Assembly (NCBI GenBank): GCA_025997155.1
Contig: BNUF01000018.1
Coordinates: forward strand, 1-23,476
Direction: 5' to 3'
Source of the DNA: Clostridia bacterium
GTDB taxonomy: Bacteria > Bacillota > Clostridia > Lachnospirales > WQUN01
Length of the DNA stretch: 23,476 nt
Shown: piece by piece, positions 17,753-23,476 of the stretch
How positions within the stretch are numbered: the stretch's first letter is position 1
Layout: each line of letters opens with the position of its first letter
Notes under the pieces: generated by a model
The model's input: the letters and a program-made list of their open reading frames with translations, nothing else
Database searches by the model: none
What the model was told of the DNA's origin: nothing
Made by a program: the position numbers and the translations under genes

Positions 17753-19234
17753 CTATTTAAAGGGGTTTTCGTGGGGGTAGAGTATGCCTTTGGGTTGGTT
17801 GTAGCCGATATCGGTTACGCCCAGCAGTTTAAGCACTTCGTAGAACACCTTGCCCGACGGTTTGAAGGCGATACCCGCGTGGTGAGGGTAATTCCCGCCC
17901 ACGAGAATGTGACGGTAGAAACGCGCCATTTCGGGTATCGCGATAACGCCGATTGTGCCGAAGGATTTTGACGGCATATCCAAAATTTCGCCTTGGGCGA
18001 TGTAACTTTTGAGTTTACAGTCGGCGGAAGTTTGGAGACGGAACACGGTGATATCCCCCGCCTTAATGTCGCCCTCAAGCGTCCCGCGTGTAATGTCGGG
18101 TTCGGAATCGGGTTCGAGGGCGCGTTTCATAATAAGCTGGTAGCCCATTTTCGGGTCTTTGAGGTAGCAGGACGAGCCGTTTCCGCAGTGGAAGCCCATA
18201 AACAAATCGGACAGCGCGTAATCCTTTGTAACTCCTTTAAATTCCTCGAATAAATCTTTGGGAACGGTGTTGTTTATGTCAAGAAGAGCGGGAGGAGTGA
18301 GTGTCGCAAGGGTTATGATGTATTCCGTGAGCGCGCCGTATATGTCGGTCTCGCAAGCGACGGGGATACCGCGAGCCGCGAGCCGCCCGTTTACATAGCA
18401 GGGAACGAACCCGAATTGCGTCTGAAACGCGGGCCAGCATTTGTTTGCGAACGCGAAATATTTTGACGCGCCTTTGTTCTCTTCCGCCCAGTCAAGGAGC
18501 GTCGCCTCATACTGCGCTAAGCGGCGCAACACCCCGCTGTGTTTGTTGCCCGCCCCGAGCTCTTGCTCCATTTCCGCGACGATTCCGTCAATCCTAGAGT
18601 CGTTCGCGTGGGCGTTAAACGCCGCGTAAAGGTCAAGCTCCGAGTTCTCCTGAATCTCGACGCCGATATCGTAGAGAGGTTTAATCGGGGCGTTGCAAGC
18701 CACGAAATCGAAGGGACGCGGGCCGAACGAGAATATTTTAAACTGGGACAAGCCGACTATCACGCGCGCGATGTTCTCGAAAACGGCGACTTCCGCGGCG
18801 AGCTCCTCCGCCGTGCCTACGGGGTTTTCGGGGATATACGCCTTAACCCCGCGCAGTTTAAGATTGTAGGACGTGTTAAGCAGCCCGCAGTACGCGTCCC
18901 CGCGTCCGTTTATGAGGTCGCTGCCCGTCTCCTCCGCCGCCGCTACATACATAGTCACGCCGCCGAACTTTTGCGCGATAAGAGTTTCGGGTCCCTCTGG
19001 ACCGAAGTTGCCGAGGTACACCACAAGCGCGTTCACGCCCGCGTCCGCCGCCTCTTTAAGAGCCGCGAGCGCGTCAATCTCATTTTCCACTATGGTATCC
19101 GCCGTGAAAACGGAAACGCCCTTTTTGCCGATTTCCGAAACGAGCGCCTTACATCGGCGCGAACTGAGTTCCTTTGGGAAACAGTTGCGGCTTACCGCGA
19201 TTACCCCTAGTTTTACTTCTGGTATGTTTATCAA
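17753..19234 (-). CDS. L-fucose/L-arabinose isomerase family protein
   Basis: The likely start is TTG 19234, six bases after GGAGGA (19246-19241), giving 493 residues; longer upstream reading has no ribosome-binding site. The family interconverts aldoses and ketoses using a divalent metal (Mn2+) in the cytoplasm. Candidate metal ligands are E295 (in ACETDIYGALT), D319 (ALLDINN), exactly 24 residues later as in E. coli FucI E337/D361, and H451/H452 (NYPHHAGIAF), corresponding to FucI H528. The conserved FMGFHCGNG (H349) is also present. The length fits the shorter COG2407 branch rather than FucI itself, so the exact sugar is not predictable. No sugar kinase, aldolase or transporter lies nearby. 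Confidence 0.85.
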   Translation of the reverse strand: MINIPEVKLGVIAVSRNCFPKELSSRRCKALVSEIGKKGVSVFTADTIVENEIDALAALKEAADAGVNALVVYLGNFGPEGPETLIAQKFGGVTMYVAAAEETGSDLINGRGDAYCGLLNTSYNLKLRGVKAYIPENPVGTAEELAAEVAVFENIARVIVGLSQFKIFSFGPRPFDFVACNAPIKPLYDIGVEIQENSELDLYAAFNAHANDSRIDGIVAEMEQELGAGNKHSGVLRRLAQYEATLLDWAEENKGASKYFAFANKCWPAFQTQFGFVPCYVNGRLAARGIPVACETDIYGALTEYIITLATLTPPALLDINNTVPKDLFEEFKGVTKDYALSDLFMGFHCGNGSSCYLKDPKMGYQLIMKRALEPDSEPDITRGTLEGDIKAGDITVFRLQTSADCKLKSYIAQGEILDMPSKSFGTIGVIAIPEMARFYRHILVGGNYPHHAGIAFKPSGKVFYEVLKLLGVTDIGYNQPKGILYPHENPFK

Positions 19235-19273
19235 AAATACTCCTCCTTCATATGTCTGTATACACCTGAAAAC

Positions 19274-19279
19274 ATTATA
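19274..19279 (-). promoter_or_regulatory. Probable -10 box for the isomerase-family gene
   Basis: On the minus strand TATAAT lies 40 bases upstream of the TTG start. The -35 region at proper spacing (TAGCGT) is poor, so an activator or a weak promoter is possible. Confidence 0.45.
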
Positions 19280-19345
19280 CCACAAGCCTTTTTAATACGC
19301 TATAACAATTTTTAGAAAATTTTTCAAAATTTTTTCAAAAAAGGC

Positions 19346-19374
19346 TTGACATTGTGCAAAATATAAGTTATACT
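19346..19374 (+). promoter_or_regulatory. Promoter of the tRNA-Asp/tRNA-Val pair
   Basis: TTGACA (19346-19351), a 17-base spacer and TATACT (19369-19374). The -10 is the same as in front of tRNA-Lys. It is divergent from the isomerase-family gene. Confidence 0.85.
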
Positions 19375-19421
19375 TTATATCGTTGGTGAATGATTTAACT
19401 TTTCCCTGAATTATCACCTTT

Positions 19422-19495
19422 GGCTCAATAGCTCAGTTGGTTAGAGCGCTGGCCTGTCACGCCAGAGGTCGAGGGTTCGAGCCCCTTTTGAGTCG
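19422..19495 (+). tRNA. tRNA-Asp (anticodon GTC)
   Basis: A 74-base cloverleaf with acceptor GGCTCAA/TTGAGTC, anticodon loop CTGTCAC (GTC) and T-loop TTCGAGC. The discriminator is G, as expected for Asp. CCA is not encoded. Confidence 0.95.
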
Positions 19496-19499
19496 GTTC

Positions 19500-19572
19500 G
19501 GGCGCATAGCTCAGCTGGGAGAGCGCCTGCCTTACAAGCAGGATGTCGGAGGTTCGAGCCCTTCTGCGCCCA
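19500..19572 (+). tRNA. tRNA-Val (anticodon TAC)
   Basis: A 73-base cloverleaf with a perfect acceptor GGGCGCA/TGCGCCC, anticodon loop CTTACAA (TAC) and T-loop TTCGAGC. It lies four bases after tRNA-Asp, so they are probably cotranscribed. The discriminator is A; no CCA. Confidence 0.95.
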
Positions 19573-19589
19573 GTGTGTATTTTACACAC
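19573..19589 (+). other. Hairpin directly after tRNA-Val
   Basis: GTGTGTA-TTT-TACACAC is a perfect 7-bp stem starting right at the tRNA 3' end. The T-run at 19629-19635 is too distant for a classical terminator. It could be a 3' processing or stop structure. Confidence 0.45.
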
Positions 19590-19658
19590 CCCCTATATGA
19601 GAGGCAATTTCGTTTACTCGAGGTTGTCTTTTTTTAATGATAAAATTATAAAAAACAC

Positions 19659-19687
19659 TTGCGTTGCTAAGGATTTTAATGTAAAAT
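19659..19687 (+). promoter_or_regulatory. Candidate promoter of the HD-GYP operon
   Basis: TTGCGT (19659-19664), a 17-base spacer and TAAAAT (19682-19687), 60 bases upstream of the gene start. Matches to consensus are moderate. Confidence 0.5.
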
Positions 19688-19746
19688 TTCGATATAGAGT
19701 ATAGGGATAAATATTAACATTTTTAAAGGAAAGGAGGGGGAGTTTT

Positions 19747-20709
19747 GTGGCGGAATATGTGGATTTCATTGAATTACTTGGGGCGGACGGCAACGTTTGC
19801 GCTCACGACGTGGTAGGCACTGACGGAAGGAAACTTTTGACAAAAGGTACGGTTCTCAACCAATACTATATAAATCGCCTGCTTAGATTTAATATCCGTA
19901 AAATATGGGTAGTCAAAGAAATTACAAAAAATTACAAATCAAACGAGGACGTTGACGCGGACATATCAAACTCAATCCTCACAATCATGAACAACATTAT
20001 GGCGAACAGAGCGGTACCGGTCGAATACAGAGACCGGCTGTTCAACATTTTGTACTATTCGAATCCGGACAATTTCGCGTCGATTGTAATGTATGTTGAA
20101 TATATCGGGAACGTTGACGACTTTTCCTATAACCATTCGCTTTCGGTTACATGGATTTCGATAAAAATCGGGCATCTGTACGGGCTTAAGACAGAGCAGC
20201 TGTATGACCTGATGCAGGCGGCGCTTTTGCACGACATAGGCAAAGTGAACATTCCGAAAAACGTCATTGACAAACAGGGCAATCTGGGTTCGCGGGACCT
20301 TGAAGTCATTCGCCGCCACCCGCTTATCGGCTGCCGAATGATAAAAGAACTCGTAAAACAAGATATTTCCGACGCGGTTTTGTATCACCACGAAAAACTT
20401 AACGGCACAGGGTATCCGTTCGGACTGCTTGAGCCGGATATTCCGATTTACGCGCAAATCATAGCGATTGCGGACATCTTCGAGGCAATGACGGCGAACC
20501 GCCCGTACCGCAAGGGACTCCCCCTTTTTTCGGCGATAAAACTCCTTCGTGATATGGCGTTCTCAAACGAAATCAGTTATAAACTGTACGAGATTTTTGA
20601 AAACAACCTGATGAACAGTTTCATCGGCAAACCTCACCCGACTATCCCCAACGCCTTTGTTGTCGGGTATGACAAAGAAAAAATCGAACTTCTATACCTA
20701 AACGAATGA
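19747..20709 (+). CDS. HD-GYP domain protein, probable cyclic-di-GMP phosphodiesterase
   Basis: GTG 19747 follows AGGAGG (19732-19737) by nine bases; 320 residues. The C-terminal two thirds is an HD-GYP domain. It has an upstream His in YNHSLSVTWISIKIG, the metal pair H162-D163 in LLHDIGKVNIPK, the RRHP..G motif, H214-H215-E216, G222-Y223-P224 in NGTGYP, and ADIFEAMTANRPYRKG. Such enzymes hydrolyse cyclic-di-GMP with a bimetal centre. The N-terminal part (about residues 1-90, with DGRKLLTKGTVLNQYYINRL) resembles the small domain often found before HD-GYP; there is no receiver or membrane segment. It is followed after ten bases by an XRE-type regulator, so the two probably form an operon. Target process (motility, surface, sporulation) is unknown. 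Confidence 0.9.
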   Translation: MAEYVDFIELLGADGNVCAHDVVGTDGRKLLTKGTVLNQYYINRLLRFNIRKIWVVKEITKNYKSNEDVDADISNSILTIMNNIMANRAVPVEYRDRLFNILYYSNPDNFASIVMYVEYIGNVDDFSYNHSLSVTWISIKIGHLYGLKTEQLYDLMQAALLHDIGKVNIPKNVIDKQGNLGSRDLEVIRRHPLIGCRMIKELVKQDISDAVLYHHEKLNGTGYPFGLLEPDIPIYAQIIAIADIFEAMTANRPYRKGLPLFSAIKLLRDMAFSNEISYKLYEIFENNLMNSFIGKPHPTIPNAFVVGYDKEKIELLYLNE

Positions 20710-20719
20710 CGAGGAAATT

Positions 20720-21106
20720 ATGCGTATCGGGAAAAAGCTGAAATATTTGCGCCTAGGACAAAACAAGACACAAAAGGACATTTCGGATTTTTTGAATATG
20801 ACCGCGAACGGATACCAAAAATACGAATTGAGTACCCGCGAACCGTCGTTGTATATGTTGTCGAAACTCGCGGCGTATTACGATGTGTCCTACGATTTTC
20901 TGTTCAGCGCGGGCGTTTTTAAAAATTGGGAAGAAGTGGAAAAACATTGGGCGGCAATTATGAACGCGGTCCTTGCGGAATACCCCAAACTCTCGTCAAT
21001 TATGGATTTGCCCAAAATAGAAATCGGAAACGTCCTCAACAACTTTATACGTGAAATCATCATAGACGACATAAATCGCGGAATAAAAATAATCTTCAAA
21101 GAATAA
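20720..21106 (+). CDS. XRE-family helix-turn-helix regulator
   Basis: ATG 20720 is preceded by GAGGAA (20711-20716); 128 residues. Residues 5-60 form a Cro/CI-type HTH: LKYLRLGQNKTQKDISDFLN, then a recognition helix around MTANGYQKYELSTREPS, closing with LSKLAAYYDVSYDFLF. The C-terminal half (VEKHWAAIMNAVLAEYPKLS and beyond) is helical, matches nothing I know, and could be for dimerisation. It lies ten bases after the HD-GYP gene and ahead of a terminator, so it is likely cotranscribed and may autoregulate the operon. The target is unknown. Confidence 0.88.
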   Translation: MRIGKKLKYLRLGQNKTQKDISDFLNMTANGYQKYELSTREPSLYMLSKLAAYYDVSYDFLFSAGVFKNWEEVEKHWAAIMNAVLAEYPKLSSIMDLPKIEIGNVLNNFIREIIIDDINRGIKIIFKE

Positions 21107-21139
21107 AAAACCTCTCCCATCGCAGAAAGGTTTTTTATT
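21102..21139 (+). terminator. Terminator after the XRE gene
   Basis: AATAAAAAACCT pairs with AGGTTTTTTATT around a 14-base loop. The left arm overlaps the last bases of the XRE gene and the right arm is T-rich. It is nearly symmetric, so it may also stop the tRNA-Gly transcript from the other strand. Confidence 0.85.
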
Positions 21140-21141
21140 AA

Positions 21142-21213
21142 AGCGCGAAACGAGATTCGAACTCGCGACCCTCGCCTTGGCAAGGCGATGCTCTACCACT
21201 GAGCCATTCGCGC
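21142..21213 (-). tRNA. tRNA-Gly (anticodon GCC)
   Basis: On the minus strand GCGCGAA pairs with TTCGCGC. The D-arm is GCTC/GAGC and the anticodon arm TCGCC-TTGCCAA-GGCGA with GCC. The T-arm is GCGAG-TTCGAAT-CTCGT and the discriminator T. 72 bases; no CCA. Confidence 0.95.
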
Positions 21214-21238
21214 AACTGCTAATCACTCAACAAGATAT

Positions 21239-21267
21239 ATTGTACCACCTTTGTTTATATATGTCAA
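21239..21267 (-). promoter_or_regulatory. Promoter of tRNA-Gly
   Basis: On the minus strand TTGACA (21267-21262), a 17-base spacer and TACAAT (21244-21239), 26 bases upstream of the tRNA. Confidence 0.85.
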
Positions 21268-21324
21268 TAGTTTTTTTGAATTTTTTTTATAAAATTTGCA
21301 AAAATAAACGCAGGGGGTGATGAT

Positions 21325-21486
21325 ATGGGCGATTTTGAACAAATGAAAAGGGATTTCGCAAAAGCGGATTTAATCGGCAAGATAAATATATACGTTTCGG
21401 CGCGGGGGCTTAACGTAAGCCAATACAAAGAACTTTTGCGAATGTATCCCGTCAAGGAGCTGGCGAAACTTGAGGCGGTGCTATAA
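21325..21486 (+). CDS. Small hypothetical protein (53 aa)
   Basis: ATG 21325 follows GGGGGTGAT (21313-21321) and runs 53 codons to TAA. The product begins MGDFEQMKRDFAKADLIGKI and ends KELLRMYPVKELAKLEAVL. It looks like a compact helical protein with no signal peptide, membrane segment or cysteines. The even amphipathic pattern and good ribosome-binding site support a real gene. I do not know its function; short proteins of this kind occur as uncharacterised families in Clostridia. Its stop overlaps the stop of the convergent PPOX-like gene by six bases (CTATAA), so mutual transcriptional interference is possible. No clear promoter is visible in the AT-rich DNA upstream. Confidence 0.65.
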   Translation: MGDFEQMKRDFAKADLIGKINIYVSARGLNVSQYKELLRMYPVKELAKLEAVL

Positions 21487-21891
21487 GGCGTATTCTCTGG
21501 GCGGATTGCTCGAAAAATCCGCAATCACGGCTTTCGCCTCCGCAAGGTAAAACACCGCGAGAATGGGGTTGTCGGCGGACTGGTAGATGCTTTTGAGCAA
21601 CGGCTCGGACATATACTGTTCTTTTACGGCGCGGTTGTCCTCGAAAACGGCGCGTCCGCTAAGGCGTATCCACGTGTTGTCTTCGGCGGTCGCGGAGAAC
21701 TCGACATTGGGGTTCGCCTTAATCTCCGCGTAAACTTTTTTTACGTTCGCGGTGCAGAACCAAAGTTTGTCGTCGTGTATCAAAAGAGAACGCCACGGAC
21801 GCACTTTCGCGCCGCCGTCAAGCCCGACGGTTGCCAGATACTGGGTTGGGTTTTCCTGTAAAAAGGTAATTGCTTCATTGAAAAGAGCCAT
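21481..21891 (-). CDS. Pyridoxamine 5'-phosphate oxidase-like (FMN-binding split barrel) protein
   Basis: ATG 21891 (or the adjacent TTG 21894) follows AGGGGGA at a proper distance; 136 residues. The pattern is that of the PPOX-like split-barrel family: an N-terminal helix (FNEAITFLQENPTQYLATV), strands with GGAKVRPWRSLLIHDDKLWF, and CTANVKKVYAEIKANPNVEF with the family's flavin-side lysine region. WIRLSGRAVFEDN and a C-terminal strand (LAEAKAVIADFS) follow. Members bind FMN, F420 or haem and reduce varied substrates; the short length fits the general redox branch rather than PdxH. It overlaps the end of larC by 17 nt, with its ribosome-binding site inside larC's last codons, which suggests translational coupling. 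The substrate is unknown. Confidence 0.8.
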   Translation of the reverse strand: MALFNEAITFLQENPTQYLATVGLDGGAKVRPWRSLLIHDDKLWFCTANVKKVYAEIKANPNVEFSATAEDNTWIRLSGRAVFEDNRAVKEQYMSEPLLKSIYQSADNPILAVFYLAEAKAVIADFSSNPPREYAL

Positions 21892-23050
21892 CAAAAAATC
21901 CCCCTATGTCTAAGATAGATATATTTTGTTCTTTTGCAATCCTTGCCAAATCGTCATATTCAGGCTTGCTTTTTGTCACGCCGAAACCCGTGCCTGTTTT
22001 CACCCGAAGGTTGCCGTATTTTGTCGGAATTTCCTTAACCGTGCGTGTAAGTTCATACCGTGTCAAATCGGCGCGTCTAACCCCGAAAGTCGTCGTGTGC
22101 TTAATCAAAAGCGCGGCGAAACAGTCGGCGCGTTCGGCAGGCACAAGGCAAGTCAGGATAACTGCCGCGCGGTTTTTCTTCATCACGATTGGGGTAAAAA
22201 ACACGTCGAACGCACCCTCGCGGAGCAAGGTCTCAAAGGCGAACCCCAGCTCCTCGGGGGTCATATCGTCAATGTTGCAGGACAACTCGGCGATTTTCGG
22301 CAACTCCGCGTCCTCTAGCGCACCCCAAAAAGCGCGGACGCAGTTCGCCGCGTCAAAATCCTTTGTACCCATTCCGTACCCGATTTTATCTACCGTCATA
22401 ACGGGCATAGACGAAAATTCCTGTACGAAATGTCTCGCCAAAGCCGCACCTGTCGGGGTACACAACTCAATCGCAACGTTCCCCGCGAAAATGGGGATAC
22501 CCTTAAGCAAGAGGGCGGTCGCGGGGGCGGGTACGGGCAAAATTCCGTGGGCGCATTTGACAGTGCCGCTCCCTGTCGCGATAGGTGACGATACTATGTG
22601 TTCGGGCGACAACTTGTCTATAAGTACGCAAACCGAAACTATGTCGGCGATTGCGTCAAGATTCCCGACTTCGTGAAAATGAATCTCCGAAACAGCTCGC
22701 CCGTGAACCGCGCTCTCCGCCTCGGCGAGCAAAGTGTACACTTCTATTGCGTTCTCTTTGGCGTTGTCGCAAATATCCAACTTATTTATAGTAGAAGTTA
22801 TTCCTTCAAATGTGCTATGAGTATGCTCGTGGTGATGATGCCCCTCGACTTCCCCGTGAACCGAAACCTCAAGGCGCGTCCCCAAAATACCGCGTTTCTC
22901 TGTTTTTTCCGCGTGGAAGTGTACGCCGTGAATCCCGATATTGTTAAGTTCCGACAGGATTTCATCGGGATTGTCAAAAAGTTCCAAAAGAGACGCAGCG
23001 AACATATCCCCCGCAATCCCCATATTGCACTCCAAAAACAATGTTTTCAT
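21875..23050 (-). CDS. larC: LarC, nickel insertase for the nickel-pincer cofactor
   Basis: ATG 23050 follows GAGGT (23063-23059); 391 residues. The protein matches the LarC/DUF111 family, which inserts nickel into pyridinium-3,5-bisthiocarboxylate mononucleotide to form the NPN cofactor of lactate racemase and relatives. Seen here: N-terminal LFLECNMGIAGDMFAASLLE; a His-rich loop at 71-78 (HHHHEHTH), a likely nickel-binding tract; EIHFHEVGNLDAIADIV (H124, H126, E127); CTPTGAALARHF; and the C-terminal NIDDMTPEELGFAFETLL. In Lactobacillus plantarum larC is read through a programmed frameshift; here it is one uninterrupted frame. It shares ATGA with whiA upstream. No larA, larB or larE lies in the window. 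Confidence 0.9.
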   Translation of the reverse strand: MKTLFLECNMGIAGDMFAASLLELFDNPDEILSELNNIGIHGVHFHAEKTEKRGILGTRLEVSVHGEVEGHHHHEHTHSTFEGITSTINKLDICDNAKENAIEVYTLLAEAESAVHGRAVSEIHFHEVGNLDAIADIVSVCVLIDKLSPEHIVSSPIATGSGTVKCAHGILPVPAPATALLLKGIPIFAGNVAIELCTPTGAALARHFVQEFSSMPVMTVDKIGYGMGTKDFDAANCVRAFWGALEDAELPKIAELSCNIDDMTPEELGFAFETLLREGAFDVFFTPIVMKKNRAAVILTCLVPAERADCFAALLIKHTTTFGVRRADLTRYELTRTVKEIPTKYGNLRVKTGTGFGVTKSKPEYDDLARIAKEQNISILDIGGFFDGSFQ

Positions 23051-23476
23051 ATATGCTTACCTCGTAATCTGTCGGCTATGCTCCCGATTTTCCTAAGTCT
23101 GTGGTTCACGCACGACTTCGAAACAGGCGGAACAAGACGCGTCCCGAGTTCCGCCAAATTCGCCTCCGTGTGCAAAAGGCGCAATTCCGCCACCTCGCGC
23201 AGGGGCTTTTGCAAAAATTCAAGCCCCCGCGCCGACTTTATATATTCAATGTCAAGCACCTGTTTCACGGAGGCGTTGACGGTTTTGTCGAAATTAGCCG
23301 CGCCCGCGTTGGCTTGGCGGTCTATTTGGTTGTTTATATCTCTCTGAACGCGTGTGTTTTCAAAGGACATAAGCGCGTCCGTCGCCCCGATTACCTTGAG
23401 AAAATCCGATATTTGCTCGCTTTCTTTGATATATACGACGCGGTTTTTCTTGCGGGTCGCCTGCTTAGGGGATAAC
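23047..23476 (-). CDS. whiA: WhiA, C-terminal part (gene runs off the window)
   Basis: The frame is open from the right edge of the window to TGA at 23047, about 142 residues. These form the C-terminal region of WhiA, a DNA-binding protein of Gram-positive bacteria linked to cell division and chromosome segregation (to sporulation in Streptomyces). Characteristic segments are VVYIKESEQISDFLKVIGAT, then RDINNQIDRQANAGAANFDK followed by TVNASVKQV, and an HTH region LREVAELRLLHTEANLAELG then RLVPPVSKSCVNHRLRKI. Full-length WhiA is about 300-320 residues, so the N-terminal homing-endonuclease-like half is outside. Its stop overlaps larC's start. Confidence 0.92.
   Translation of the reverse strand, partial: LSPKQATRKKNRVVYIKESEQISDFLKVIGATDALMSFENTRVQRDINNQIDRQANAGAANFDKTVNASVKQVLDIEYIKSARGLEFLQKPLREVAELRLLHTEANLAELGTRLVPPVSKSCVNHRLRKIGSIADRLRGKHI

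Noticed and set aside
18539..19210. 223-codon plus-strand frame opposite the isomerase-family gene
   Set aside because: The minus frame has conserved catalytic residues and a ribosome-binding site; the plus frame is an Arg/Val-rich shadow.
1..23476. CRISPR array, rRNA, toxin-antitoxin or restriction systems
   Set aside because: No spaced direct repeats, rRNA signatures or recognisable proteins of these systems were found on either strand.

Overview
The window looks like a chromosomal segment of an anaerobic Gram-positive bacterium (Bacillota, Clostridia-like). The evidence is a WhiA fragment, S-layer-homology (SLH) anchored exoproteins, frequent GTG/TTG starts with strong AGGAGG ribosome-binding sites, and sigma-A type TTGACA-17-TATAAT promoters. 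The species cannot be named from sequence alone.

Bases 1-5020 are an accessory region full of broken genes. It opens with the last 44 codons of an IS5-type transposase and its right end. A 121-bp MITE-like element with 18-bp inverted ends and a TTA duplication follows. Next come a run of stable hairpins leading into the start of a broken reverse-transcriptase gene, a 5'-truncated MORN-repeat gene on the minus strand, an SLH-linked surface protein broken by two frameshifts, and a small acidic protein with an intact reading frame. The region closes with a frameshifted BRCT-domain gene behind a near-consensus promoter, the N-terminal piece of a tyrosine recombinase, and tRNA-Lys(CTT) with its own strong promoter.

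Bases 5042-17575 are a single open reading frame of 4177 codons. It encodes a secreted, modular surface protein: signal peptide, Calx-beta-like and Ig-like modules, a Thr/Pro repeat, an acidic repeat inside a Calx-beta domain, a very long beta-rich middle, CARDB-like and InlB-type modules, a Pro/Thr linker and three C-terminal SLH domains. Two hairpin terminators separate it from the convergent gene.

From 17753 to 23476 the gene content is ordinary. A fucose/arabinose-isomerase-family protein lies on the minus strand. A tRNA-Asp/tRNA-Val pair follows under one promoter, then an HD-GYP protein with a downstream XRE-type regulator, then tRNA-Gly on the minus strand. A 53-codon ORF comes next, convergent with a minus-strand cluster whiA-larC-PPOX-like. 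The cluster is tightly coupled: ATGA overlap at whiA/larC and a 17-nt overlap at larC/PPOX.

The most unusual items are the giant exoprotein with repeats expanded in a domain loop, and the structured leader in front of a reverse-transcriptase remnant. No intact novel multi-gene system could be demonstrated.
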